From NCBI GenBank assembly GCA_950097015.1, contig CATNEN010000001.1:9295001-9359000 (forward strand): a stretch of DNA of 64,000 nucleotides. The letters are read 5' to 3'. Of the stretch, positions 1 to 12,628 are shown in pieces. The notes under the pieces are model-generated. The model was not told the origin of the DNA and ran no database searches. It was given only the letters and a program-made list of their open reading frames with translations. This DNA comes from Macrostomum hystrix. Lineage: Eukaryota; Platyhelminthes; Macrostomidae. The translations under genes were made by a program, and so were the position numbers. The number at the start of each line of letters is the position of its first letter. Within the stretch, counting starts at the first letter, position 1.

Positions 1-3000
1 CTTAATTAGTGTGACGCATTTGAAGTCTCATCCTTAATTAGTGTGACGCATTTGAAATCGCATCCTTAATTAGTGTGACGCACTTGAAGTCTCAACCTTA
101 ATTAGTGTGACGCATTTGAAATCCCATCCTTAATTAGTGTGACGCATTTGAAATCGCATCCTTAATTAGTGTGACGCATTTGAAATCTCATCCTTAATTA
201 GTGTGACGCATTTGAAATCGCATCCTTAATTAGTGTGGCGCATTTGAAATCTCATCCTTAATTAGTGTGACGCATTTGAAATCTCATCCTTAATTAGTGT
301 GACGCATTTGAAATCTCATCCTTAATTAGTGTGGCGCATTTGAAATCTCATCCTTAATTAGTGTGACGCATTTGAAATCGCATCCTTAATTAGTGTGACG
401 CATTTGAAATCGCATCCTTAATTAGTGTGACGCATTTGAAATCTCATCCTTAATTGGTGTGACGCATTTGAAATCTCATCCTTAATTAGTGTGACGCATT
501 TGAAATCTCGTCCTTAATTAGTGTGACGCATTTGAAATCTCATCCTTAATTAGTGTGACGCATTTGAAATCGCATCCTTAATTAGTGTGACGCATTTGAA
601 ATCGCATCCTTAATTAGTGTGACGCATTTGAAATCTCATCCTTAATTAGTGTGGCGCATTTGAAATCTCATCCTTAATTAGTGTGACGCATTTGAAATCT
701 CATCCTTAATTAGTGTGACGCATTTGAAATCGCATCCTTAATTAGTGTGACGCATTTGAAATCTCATCCTTAATTAGTGTGACGCATTTGAAATCGCATC
801 CTTAATTAGTGTGGCGCATTTGAAATCTCATCCTTAATTAGTGTGACGCATTTGAAATCGCATCCTTAATTAGTGTGGCGCATTTGAAATCTCATCCTTA
901 ATTAGTGTGACGCATTTGAAATCTCGTCCTTAATTAGTGTGACGCATTTGAAATCTCATCCTTAATTAGTGTGGCGCATTTGAAATCTCATCCTTAATTA
1001 GTGTGACGCATTTGAAATCTCATCCTTAATTGGTGTGACGCATTTGAAATCTCATCCTTAATTAGTGTGACGCATTTGAAATCGCATCCTTAATTAGTGT
1101 GACGCATTTGAAATCTCATCCTTAATTGGTGTGACGCATTTGAAATCTCATCCTTAATTAGTGTGACGCATTTGAAATCTCATCCTTAATTAGTTAGGCG
1201 CATTTGAAATCTCATCCTTAATTAGTGTGACGCATTTGAAATCGCATCCTTAATTAGTGTCACGCATTTGAAATCGCATCCTTAATTAGTGTGACGCATT
1301 TGAAATCTCATCCTTAATTAGTGTGGCGCATTTGAAATCTCATCCTTAATTAGTGTGACGCATTTGAAATCGCATCCTTAATTAGTGTGACGCATTTGAA
1401 ATCTCATCCTTAATTAGTGTGACGCATTTGAAATCTCATCCTTAATTGGTGTGACGCATTTGAAATCGCATCCTTAATTAGTGTGACGCATTTGAAATCT
1501 CGTCCTTAATTAGTGTGACGCATTTGAAATCTCATCCTTAATTAGTGTGGCGCATTTGAAATCTCATCCTTAATTAGTGTGACGCATTTGAAATCGCATC
1601 CTTAATTAGTGTGACGCATTTGAAATCGCATCCTTAATTAGTGTGACGCATTTGAAATCTCATCCTTAATTGGTGTGACGCATTTGAAATCTCATCCTTA
1701 ATTAGTGTGACGCATTTGAAATCTCGTCCTTAATTAGTGTGACGCATTTGAAATCTCATCCTTAATTAGTGTGACGCATTTGAAATCTCATCCTTAATTA
1801 GTGTGACGCATTTGAAATCTCATCCTTAATTAGTGTGACGCATTTGAAATCGCATCCTTAATTAGTGTGACGCATTTGAAATCGCATCCTTAATTAGTGT
1901 GACGCATTTGAAATCTCATCCTTAATTAGTGTGGCGCATTTGAAATCTCATCCTTAATTAGTGTGACGCATTTGAAATCGCATCCTTAATTAGTGTGGCG
2001 CATTTGAAATCTCATCCTTAATTAGTGTGACGCATTTGAAATCGCATCCTTAATTAGTGTGGCGCATTTGAAATCTCATCCTTAATTAGTGTGACGCATT
2101 TGAAATCTCATCCTTAATTAGTGTGGCGCATTTGAAATCGCATCCTTAATTAGTGTGACGCATTTGAAATCTCATCCTTAATTAGTGTGACGCATTTGAA
2201 ATCTCATCCTTAATTAGTGTGACGCATTTGAAATCTCATCCTTAATTAGTGTGACACACTTGAAATCTCATCCTTAATTAGTGTGACGCATTTGAAATCG
2301 CATCCTTAATTAGTGTGACGTATTTGAAATCGCATCCTTAATTAGTGTGACGCATTTGAAATCTCATCCTTAATTAGTGTGACGCATTTGAAATCTCATC
2401 CTTAATTAGTTTGTCGCATTTGAAATCTCATCCTTAATTAGTTTGTCGCATTTGAAATCTCATCCTTAATTAGTTTGTCGCATTTGAAATCTCATCCTTA
2501 ATTAGTTTGTCGCACTTGAAATCTCATCCTTAATTAGTTTGTCGCATTTGAAATCTCATCCTTAATTAGTGTGGCGCATTTGAAATCTCATCCTTAATTA
2601 GTTTGTCGCATTTGAAATCGCATCCTTAATTAGTGTGACGCATTTGAAATCTCATCCTTAATTAGTGTGACGCATTTGAAATCTCATCCTTAATTAGTTT
2701 GTCGCATTTGAAATCTCATCCTTAATTAGTTTGTCGCATTTGAAATCTCATCCTTAATTAGTGTGTCGCATTTGAAATCGCATCCTTAATTAGTGTGACG
2801 CATTTGAAATCTCATCCTTAATTAGTGTGACGCATTTGAAATCTCATCCTTAATTAGTGTGACGCACTTGAAATCTCATCCTTAATTAGTGTGACGCATT
2901 TGAAATCGCATCCTTAATTAGTGTGGCGCATTTGAAATCGCATCCTTAATTAGTGTGACGCATTTGAAATCTCATCCTTAATTAGTGTGACGCATTTGAA

Positions 3001-6000
3001 ATCTCATCCTTAATTAGTTTGTCGCATTTGAAATCTCATCCTTAATTAGTGTGACGCATTTGAAATCTCATCCTTAATTAGTGTGACGCACTTGAAATCT
3101 CATCCTTAATTAGTGTGACGCATTTGAAATCTCATCCTTAATTAGTTTGTCGCATTTGAAATCTCATCCTTAATTAGTGTGACGCATTTGAAATCTCATC
3201 CTTAATTAGTGTGACGCACTTGAAATCTCATCCTTAATTAGTGTGACGCATTTGAAATCTCATCCTTAATTAGTGTGACGCATTTGAAATCTCATCCTTA
3301 ATTAGTGTGACGCATTTGAAATCTCATCCTTAATTAGTGTGACGCATTTGAAATCTCATCCTTAATTAGTGTGACGCACTTGAAATCGCATCCTTAATTT
3401 GTGTGACGCATTTGAAATCTCATCCTTAATTAGTGTGACGCACTTGAAATCTCATCCTTAATTAGTGTGACACATTTTTTGAAATCGCATCCTTAATTAG
3501 TGTGGCGCATTTTTTGAAATCGCATCCTTAATTAGTGTGACGCATTTGAAATCTCATCCTTAATTAGTGTGGCGCACTTGAAATCTCATCCTTAATTAGT
3601 GTGACACATTTTTTGAAATCTCATCCTTAATTAGTGTGACGCATTTGAAATCTCATCCTTAATTAGTGTGACGCACTTGAAATCTCATCCTTAATTAGTG
3701 TGACGCACTTGAAATCTCATCCTTAATTAGTGTGGCGCATTTGAAATCGCATCCTTAATTAGTGTGACGCACTTGAAATCGCATCCTAAATTAGTGACAC
3801 ATTTGAAATCTCATCCTTAATTAGTGTGACGCATTTGAAATCTCATCCTTAATTAGTGTGACGCACTTGAAATCGCATCCTTAATTGGTGTGACGCACTT
3901 GAAATCGCATCCTTAATTGGTGTGACGCATTTGAAATCGCATCCTTAATTAGTGTGACGCATTTGAAATCTCATCCTTAATTAGTTAGGCGCACTTGAAA
4001 TCGCATCCTAAATTAGTGACGCATTTGAAATCTCGTCCTTAATTAGTGTGACGCATTTGAAATCTCATCCTTAATTAGTGTGACACATTTGAAATCGCAT
4101 CCTTAATTTGTGTGACGCATTTGAAATCTCATCCTTAATTAGTGTGACTCATTTGAAATCGCATCCTTAATTTGTGTGGCGCATTTGAAATCTCATCCTT
4201 AATTAGTTAGGCGCACTTGAAATCTCATCCTTAATTAGTGTGACGCACTTGAAATCTCATCCTTAATTAGTGTGACGCATTTGAAATCTCATTCTTAATT
4301 AGTGTGACGCACTTGAAATCTCATCCTTAATTAGTGTGACGCACTTGAAATCTCATCCTTAATTAGTGTGACGCACTTGAAATCTCATCCTTAATTAGTG
4401 TGACGCATTTGAAATCGCATCCTTAATTAGTGTGACGCATTTGAAATCTCATCCTTAATTAGTGTGACGCATTTGAAATCTCATCCTTAATTAGTGTGAC
4501 GCATTTGAAATCGCATCCTTAATTAGTGTGACGCATTTGAAATCTCATCCTTAATTAGTGTGACGCATTTGAAATCTCATCCTTAATTAGTGTGACGCAC
4601 TTGAAATCTCATCCTTAATTAGTGTGACGCATTTTAAATCTCATCCTTAATTAGTGTGACGCACTTGAAATCTCATCCTTAATTAGTGTGACGCATTTGA
4701 AATCTCATCCTTAATTAGTGTGACGCATTTGAAATCTCATCCTTAATTAGTGTGACGCATTTGAAATCTCATCCTTAATTAGTGTGACGCATTTGAAATC
4801 TCATCCTTAATTAGTGTGACGCATTTTAAATCTCATCCTTAATTAGTGTGACGCATTTGAAATCGCATCCTTAATTCGTGTGACGCATTTGAAATCGCAT
4901 CCTTAATTAGTGTGACGCACTTGAAATCTCATCCTTAATTAGTGTGACGCATTTGAAATCTCATCCTTAATTAGTGTGACGCATTTGAAATCTCATCCTT
5001 AATTGGTGTGACGCATTTGAAATCGCATCCTTAATTAGTGTGACGCATTTGAAATCGCATCCTTAATTAGTTAGGCGCACTTGAAATCTCATCCTTAATT
5101 AGTGTGACGCACTTGAAATCTCATCCTTAATTAGTGTGACGCACTTGAAATCTCATCCTTAATTAGTGTGACGCACTTGAAATCTCATCCTTAATTAGTG
5201 TGACGCACTTGAAATCTCATCCTTAATTAGTGTGACGCACTTGAAATCTCATCCTTAATTAGTGTGGCGCATTTGAAATCTCATCCTTAATTAGTGTGAC
5301 GCATTTGAAATCTCATCCTTAATTAGTGTGACGCATTTGAAATCGCATCCTTAATTAGTGTGACGCACTTGAAATCTCATCCTTAATTAGTGTGGCGCAT
5401 TTGAAATCTCATCCTTAATTAGTGTGACGCATTTTAAATCTCATCCTTAATTAGTGTGACGCATTTTAAATCTCATCCTTAATTAGTGTGACGCATTTGA
5501 AATCTCATCCTTAATTAGTGTGGCGCATTTGAAATCTCATCCTTAATTAGTGTGACGCATTTGAAATCTCATCCTTAATTAGTGTGACGCATTTGAAATC
5601 TCATCCTTAATTAGTGTGACGCATTTGAAATCTCATCCTTAATTAGTGTGACGCATTTGAAATCTCATCCTTAATTAGTGTGACGCATTTGAAATCTCAT
5701 CCTTAATTAGTGTGACGCATTTGAAATCTCATCCTTAATTAGTGTGACGCATTTGAAATCTCATCCTTAATTAGTGTGACGCATTTGAAATCTCATCCTT
5801 AATTAGTGTGACGCATTTGAAATCTCATCCTTAATTAGTGTGGCGCACTTGAAATCTCATCCTTAATTAGTGTGACGCATTTGAAATCTCATCCTTAATT
5901 AGTGTGACGCATTTGAAATCGCATCCTTAATTAGTGTGACGCATTTGAAATCTCATCCTTAATTAGTGTGGCGCACTTGAAATCTCATCCTTAATTAGTG

Positions 6001-6652
6001 TGACGCATTTGAAATCTCGTCCTTAATTAGTTTGTCGCATTTGAAATCTCATCCTTAATTAGTGTGGCGCACTTGAAATCTCATCCTTAATTAGTTAGGC
6101 GCACTTGAAATCTCATCCTTAATTAGTGTGGCACACTTAAAATCTCATCCTTAATTAGTTAGGCGCACTTGAAATCTCATCCTTAATTAGTGTGACGCAT
6201 TTTAAATCTCATCCTTAATTAGTTAGGCGCACTTGAAATCTCATCCTTAATTAGTGTGGCACACTTGAAATCTCATCCTTAATTAGTTAGGCGCACTTGA
6301 AATCTCATCCTTAATTAGTGTGGCACACTTGAAATCTCATCCTTAATTAGTTAGGCGCATTTGAAATCTCATCCTTAATTAGTGTGACGCATTTGAAATC
6401 TCATCCTTAATTAGTGTGACGCATTTGAAATCTCATCCTTAATTAGTGTGACGCATTTGAAATCTCATCCTTAATTGGTGTGACGCACTTGAAATCTCAT
6501 CCTTAATTAGTGTGACGCACTTGAAATCTCATCCTTAATTAGTGTGACGCATTTGAAATCTCATCCTTAATTAGTGTGACGCATTTGAAATCTCATCCCT
6601 AATTAGTGTGACGCACTTGAAATCGCATCCTTAATTAGTGTGGCGCATTTGT
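1..6652. repeat. Satellite array, 32-bp unit, about 208 copies, open at left edge
   Basis: The unit starts CTTAATTAGTGTGACGC and continues with ATTTGAAATCTCATC. It repeats head-to-tail with few indels from base 1 until the array ends in a partial unit near 6652. Recurrent variants are CTCATCC/CGCATCC, GACGC/GGCGC, a GTTTGTCGC form clustered at about 2409-2760, and a GTTAGGCGC form clustered at about 6090-6360, where it alternates with GTGTGGCACAC as a local dimer. Three copies near 3473-3615 carry a 4-bp T insertion. There is no spacer diversity and no open frame of note. The full length is unknown because the window starts inside it. Confidence 0.98.
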
Positions 6653-7568
6653 TAAATAATAATTAATATGTACTTAATTTGTTAGTGAGGCGTTTGTAAA
6701 ATTAACTTCCCTGTTATTCTCGCACATCTCAGTTTTCCTATGGAAAAACGTTGCTTTTCTATCAGTGTTACTCACACTAGTAGCATATAACGAATGCGAA
6801 TTGATGAATTCATTAGAAATGTCGCCATTATAATGTAACATTTACGCGCTGAACTAGATTCTCATTGATAATTGCTATTTTAAGAATAAAGGATCATAAG
6901 TGTGTCGAAATCACTTCATGCAGTCTTATATAAGCCGCTAATTTCAACATCTACCCTGAGTGATGTTGAACTTGAACTGGACATTCAAAACAGACTGCTG
7001 GATCACAAAATTGGAATTTTATGGTAAGACAATATGTTTTTGTGATCATTATTTAAATAAAAAATTGTAAAGCATTTTCCCCAACCTTTGATTTAATATC
7101 AGAGACTGTATCTCCTAAAATGGTTTTGAAATAGTATTTTAGGACATAACTTTAGAAAATCTATGGACCAGTATATTTTCATTTTGATTTAAAAAAATTT
7201 TGGATTAAAAAATGCGATAAAAATATTTTTTTCACAAGATAAGCACTGTGGAGAGAGATATTTACTTATAAAAAACATGAGATTTGCTTTCGTTTTTAAC
7301 GAACTGTAGAAAAAATGACGCATTTCGGAAAATAATATTTCCTAATTTATTTTTGCGAAAATAAAAGAGAAAATTGACTCGATGCTTTGTATTACAAGAA
7401 AGACAAAAAAAGCGACAATATGAAAAATACATAACTATTTTTGGAGGAGATAAATAGGATAGGATAATCTCCTACTGGGATAAATAGGAGGAGAAAAAAA
7501 GAGCGACAACGCTTTAGGACGACCTCGATGTCGTCATGTCGATTTGGTGCAGTGCTGAACGCCTCTAA
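6653..7568. other. AT-rich intergenic stretch, no gene seen
   Basis: This is unique AT-rich sequence between the satellite and the 3' end of the first gene. I see no long frame, RNA gene or repeat in it. Confidence 0.6.
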
Positions 7569-9811
7569 TTAGAACGACAGTGAGTCGTCTAGGAAAGTGG
7601 TGGCAGCTCGCTCCCTTTTGTTCGGTGCGCGCTGCAGTTGGGCCAGCGACTGCGTATCAAAGCCAATGCACTGTACAACGAAGTGTTTCGTGTGCTTGAC
7701 CTTCCAACCAGCTCCGTCTGTCTCGCCGGAGACTTCAACTTGGGCTAGAAAGCGCTCCGCAATTGTCCACCAATCCGGCGCAGCAAAGGGGCGCAGATCG
7801 ATGGCAACTGGTTTCTACGAGTAGGAAATGGGAAACAGAAAACTAACTTCACCGTTTAACTTGTCTAAGAATATATATGTATATATTTATTTAACTTACG
7901 TTGTCAACTTCAATGTTTGTATCGAACAAAACCTTATTGTCATCGACACGCATCATGGTCACTTTGACATGACTTAGTTTTTCGCTGTCTGTGTTGCAAA
8001 TGATAGGAAATTAGAGTTGTTATTTTAACAATACAAGCACTTATGGGTTATTTCTCAATTATGCTCACCAAAGCCGAAGTCCAGCTTCAACAAGTGGTAG
8101 TCTTCAAGCTCGACATCGAACTGTTTCGGTGGCGACGGCTTGTCTGGAATTAAAAACTATAGCTAGTAAGAAACGATCGCGGAGCTCGATTCCGTGGCGA
8201 GGCCACATTCATTTGGTGAGCAGCCGCGGAGAGAAGGCTTGGGAACTTGTGACTGTGTGCCCGCGTACGGTATCTGTGTGCGTTTGTTCTCAGGAGTCAG
8301 TAAGAATGGGCAGAATTGCCTCCTCGCTGGGTGCAAGTCCAGTGTCGGCCCCCCTGAAATGATTATTAATATATTAAATATTTTATTACAAATCGTTTTG
8401 GAGTCCAATTCTGTCCAACGCCAATTGACACTGTCACGCATTTCGTCAGTCTGATAGCGACAGAGCATAGTCAGCTTTTGGGTCATTTGCTGTACAGTTG
8501 GCCAATCGCCCAACTTGGGACTCGCTGATAGGCCTTGCATAAAACATTAAATAATTCATGTTTAGATTGCTTTCAGACTGCAAAAAATATTTTGTGTTTT
8601 AAGTAGTACACCTAAAAAACAAAAAAACAGAAGCAGCATACACTCACCAGTATAGCCCATATCCATAAGAAGTTTGTAGAATCTTCCATAGTCAGTGAAG
8701 TCTCGCTGTTTAATTTCTACGAGATCAAAGCTTTTGGTGAAGCGTTTTCTGTAATAAGAAAAAAAGTTTTAACCTGAGCAATTTATATATATATTTCGCA
8801 GCTTCCTAGTAGAGCATGCAACTCACGTTTCACCTTCGATATTTTCGCCAATTTTGTCATTTGGCCTCCTATAGTTGATCATACAGAATAGATCATCAGC
8901 AGATGCCCCAATCAGACGATAACTAGAGAAACGCTGTGCCTTGGTGCCGCTTTCAATAAAGATATAGATTTCAGCATTGGCGACACTATTGTCCAATACA
9001 ACAGTCCAATTGAAGTCCAATTTTGATGGCATTTTTGAATTCGCGCCAAAGTAAAATTGTACTTTAAACTGAAAGGTAAATGAATACCAAATTTGAAGGC
9101 AACTGTAACTGGGAATAAAAACTAATAGTAAAACATAAAACAAACTACAATGAGCGAAAGAAGAAGCAACTTACATTAGCAAGCTTGACAATACTAATTG
9201 TCTTTGGTTTAGAGCCTTGAATTACTTGAATGTGGGATCTCTTGACCGGGAAGTTCGGCTGATCCACTTCCAATTCCTGTTGAAATCATAAAATAAAATA
9301 TAAATAAATATTAGTGCAAGAACAGACAACATTCGAAGGAGTCGAAATAAATGTATTCTATATGACTTTTATTTATACCAAGGTTCTGATTGCTAAAATC
9401 TGATTTAGTCTCATATGAACAACACAAATATATATAAGTACAAAAGAAGTTGAAAGTATTTTATAGTATGGCCACTCTTTTTAATATATTGTACAGTAAG
9501 AAGTATATATTGTATATGATGATTGTCTTTTAAAGAAGATGAAAGTAGAAAAATGCTGAAAGTAATCATCATTGTTGTGAAGTACTGGTCCACTTCATTC
9601 TTATCAGATGGATATAATTTATAAACTAGAGAAATTAGTGAAACAATAAATAACACACAAGTATTTAAATATGCATTTTTGCTATCCTTTGAGTAAGTGC
9701 ATTCTCTTATTACTAGTTTAATTGTAAGTGATAATATTATTTCATAAAAAATCAGAAACTTACTTGAGAAACCTCGCTAGCTTTGTTTCCTTCGAAAATT
9801 ACTTGATTCAT
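7569..9811 (-). CDS. Unrecognised eight-exon protein, 348 aa model
   Basis: Exons in transcript order are 9811-9764, 9276-9175, 9068-8827, 8748-8648, 8533-8390, 8143-8069, 7988-7900 and 7814-7569. All have AG acceptors and GT donors, and phase is kept throughout; the weakest donor is GTAATA after 8390. The start is the ATG at 9811 (MNQVIFEGNK). The protein has no signal peptide or membrane segment. It is mixed alpha/beta in character, with aromatic-rich patches (FKVQFYFGANSK; DWWTIAERF near the end) and a short disordered tail ending DDSLSF. I do not recognise the family and give no function. A SINE lies in intron 5. The regular splice sites and continuous phase argue for a real gene. Confidence 0.75.
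8173..8345 (+). mobile_element. SINE family A, 5'-truncated copy in intron 5 of the unknown gene
   Basis: It carries the B-box-like GAGCTCGATTCCG, then the AGCCGCGGAGAGAAGGCTT block and the GTATCTGTGTGCGT/CAGGAGTCAG body shared with the full copies at 31139-31462 and 50530-50845. The middle is internally deleted. Confidence 0.85.
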
Positions 9812-10889
9812 TTTTATTTTAAAAAGTAAGATAGTACACTGGCAGCGTTTGAACTCTAAGAAGGTAAACGACAAAGTAAGTGTTAGACAGCTTTAAAAGG
9901 CGAAAGGTAAAGTTGAAAATTTTTTTAACTAAGAAGTTAAATTATTTACAAGGAACTATAAAACATCTGATGAAATATACAAGTTGTTAAAATGTAAGCA
10001 TATACTTCAGAGTATCACAGTTTTTGTTATGTAATAATTTGAAGCCTAAAGTTCAATAGGTTTATAGTATAACTGTCGTTCTGTAAGCTCGATTTATTTT
10101 ACTTATTTTCGAAAGCCGAAAAAAAATTAAAATCTAAATTACGTAATTATAAATTTTAACTTTACTACCCATTCTTACATGTTAGCCCTCACGATTTAGT
10201 TTTTGCTTGTGCTTTGAATTTATGTATCATACTTCAGCATGAAAAATACTTGCGCAGTTTGTGGTTGGTTTGTTATTTTGTTCGAAGTTTGTTTTTAAGA
10301 AAGGCTCCGCTTGACCATTTCGCTTACATAAAAATACATTAACATATTGCATTTTTATTAATTTTGAATTTTTTCTATGAATAAATACGAACAAAAAAGG
10401 CATCTATGCTGCGTTCAGAAATTTGCTCTTATAGCGGCTTCACTTCTAGCTGAACTGTCTTAATACGTTTTAGTATTATTAAAAGCGGAAAATTAATGGA
10501 AATGCAACGTACAAAAATATTTATGTCAATTTATGATATTAAGAAACTAAGATATTATCATAGTAACACTGTTCTAAGACTGAACTATTTATATTTTAAT
10601 ACGATTGTTACATTTATACAGTCGATGTGTACAAAAACTACATTTACATACTTATGCGGGAGATCCAAGCAAGCGTTTTGATAAACTGATTTATCACAAA
10701 AGCTTACATAACATTTTTAGTACGTCCAATCTGACAATAAATTTTAAGTATTTTTTTGTGATACAGCGTTTAATTTAGAGAATCAAAAATTAACTGACTA
10801 GCTAATAGAAATACGCATGTAGAGTAGGAAGCTAAAATATATAATGTAGACAATTTTGTTTCGATTGTCGCACGAATTCAAATTTTGAT
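9812..10889. other. AT-rich intergenic, no gene seen
   Basis: Upstream of the unknown gene and downstream of ATG101 (both minus). It contains only short frames of low complexity. It should hold the promoter of the first gene and the 3' end of ATG101, but no motif is distinct enough to mark. Confidence 0.55.
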
Positions 10890-11567
10890 TTACAGAGCCA
10901 ACGTGTCTTTTAAAATCTTTTTAACGGCTCCGCCCATCGTGGCCTGCACCGGATCATCGTTACAAGTTGAATAGTGCACCCGGAAATGGTGTGGTGTCAA
11001 CAACTGGCACTGCATGTCTAGAATCTGGTCGAAATCGCTAGTCCTGGCCAGTTTAGGCTTGTAGGTGTCCGGATTGACCATTGTCTCGTTAATGTAAAAT
11101 ATGGCATCGGTGACAGCTTGGGTCAGCTTCTCCCGGTGCGCACAGCGGGCGGTCTCGCTGTCGAAGGCTACCAGGGTGACGTGCACAATCCAGATCTCCC
11201 AGGGCACCGGGTCGCTGGCGAACACGCCCCATTTGGCTCGCTTCTGTTCGTGAAACTCCAGAGCCACACTGCCGGTGGCCCGGTCCGGGTTCTGGCCAGA
11301 TCGAAGCTGATTTACAAACGCTCTAATTGGCTGGTTCACCCTAGAGACTACTTCGTCGCAGGAGACTCGGGTGTACGTCACTTCGATGGATTCGCAGTCT
11401 TCGTCCGTGAAACCGGCGGCGCCCACTGTCCAGGTGTTGCCGCCCTCCTTAACTGAGATTTTGGCATAGCATCTGTGCAGGAGGACGGTGTGGAATACGG
11501 AGCGGATAACCTCCTCAACTTCCATGCCCTCCAAGTCGAATGAGAAAGTGTGCTTTTGAACGTTCAT
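10890..11567 (-). CDS. ATG101: Autophagy-related protein 101 (ATG101), single coding exon, 225 aa
   Basis: ATG101 is a HORMA-fold subunit of the ULK1/ATG13/FIP200 autophagy initiation complex. It stabilises ATG13 and uses its WF finger to recruit downstream factors. The start at 11567 (MNVQKHTFSFDLEG) is chosen because it matches the family N-terminus, followed by VEEVIRSVFHTVLLHR, close to the vertebrate block. The 24 extra upstream codons of the frame resemble no ATG101. Other family blocks are SLEFYQKK-like (ALEFHEQKRAKW), VPWEIW and the C-terminal KKILKDTLAL. Length 225 aa compares with about 218 in vertebrates. A possible splice acceptor (CGCATTCCAG) lies 15 bp before the ATG, so a 5' UTR intron or trans-splice site is possible. 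Expected in the cytosol and at phagophore initiation sites. Confidence 0.93.
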   Translation of the reverse strand: MNVQKHTFSFDLEGMEVEEVIRSVFHTVLLHRCYAKISVKEGGNTWTVGAAGFTDEDCESIEVTYTRVSCDEVVSRVNQPIRAFVNQLRSGQNPDRATGSVALEFHEQKRAKWGVFASDPVPWEIWIVHVTLVAFDSETARCAHREKLTQAVTDAIFYINETMVNPDTYKPKLARTSDFDQILDMQCQLLTPHHFRVHYSTCNDDPVQATMGGAVKKILKDTLAL

Positions 11568-11689
11568 GCCGGCAATTGGCTGGAATGCGAAACGGAAAAC
11601 CTCGGGCTCATAGAATGGTAGCACAGATTCGCCAAGCAATTAAATCCAGCCTGATGTACTATCTAACATATGCCTCATCTCTCACCTGT

Positions 11690-12115
11690 CTTATCTCTAC
11701 AGCGTCTCGTCTACCATGTATCTAATCTCTACTGTGTCTAATATATTCTGTATCTAATCTCTCCCGGGTCTTGTCTACGCTGTATCCAATCTCTACCGTT
11801 TTTATCTAACCTGTATCTAATCTCTCCAGTGTCTTGTCTACCCTGTATCTAATCTCTCCAGTGTCTTGTCTACCCTGTCTCTAATCTCTCCCGTGTCTTG
11901 TCTACCCTGTATCTAATCTCTCCCGTGTCTTGTCTACCCTGTATCTAATCTCTCCCGTGTCTTGTCTACCCTGTATCTAATCTCTCCCGTGTCTTGTCTA
12001 CCCTGTATCTAATCTCTCCCGTGTCTTGTCTACCCTGTATCTAATCTCTCCCGTGTCTTGTCTACCCTGTATCTAATCTCTCCAGTCTCTCATTTGCCCT
12101 GTATATAAACTCTCC
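11690..12115. repeat. Minisatellite, 32-bp pyrimidine-rich unit
   Basis: The unit contains CCTGTATCTAATCTCTCC and GTGTCTTGTCTA, with about 12 copies, clean in the middle and degenerate at both ends. It lies just upstream of ATG101 (minus), in its promoter or a 5' UTR intron. The period equals that of the left-edge satellite but the sequence is unrelated. Confidence 0.95.
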
Positions 12116-12628
12116 TATGTCTGCCTTATCACAGATCTTATCTCTTGCGTTTCTCTTCTTTGCCCTATCTCATCTAATCAGTGTAACTCTTTAGTGTGTT
12201 ATATTTCATTTGTCTCAACCCTCCCGTGTAATTTCAGCCCTGTCTAATCTCTCCCGTGCAAATAGTAATAAGCTGAAACTAAAATGATCAGACTTCCAAG
12301 TAGAAAAAATCCATAAGTATAGTCTATTCAACTTACTAATATAAGAATTAACATAAGCAACGAATGCCTCGGAAAATAACTTGTCATAGCAAAACTGAAA
12401 ATAAACCAGACAAGACAACCAGGCCGTCATTGAAATCCACAACAGGACAAACTGCGAATGCAACACACTCAGTTAATTCTTCACAAATAGTTGTTAAACT
12501 TGTAGGAAAAAATGCTTCACAATAGTTTGCTGAGCTGCTTAACAAATGCCTTCTTACAGATAGGGATAACCATGATTAGCTACAGGCCTACAGCACAATG
12601 CAGCGAGTTAGTCTGTTCTGTTAGAAAT
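12116..12628. other. Intergenic between ATG101 and the NAT10 3' end
   Basis: A decayed continuation of the CT-rich repeat runs to about 12260, then unique sequence that should hold the NAT10 3' UTR. No further gene is seen. Confidence 0.5.

Noticed and set aside
1-6652. CRISPR array
   Set aside because: Units are contiguous, with no unique spacers between them, and the genome is eukaryotic.
11568-11639. Upstream extension of ATG101 by 24 codons
   Set aside because: The family N-terminus begins at the ATG at 11567; the extension lacks resemblance and contains a likely splice acceptor.
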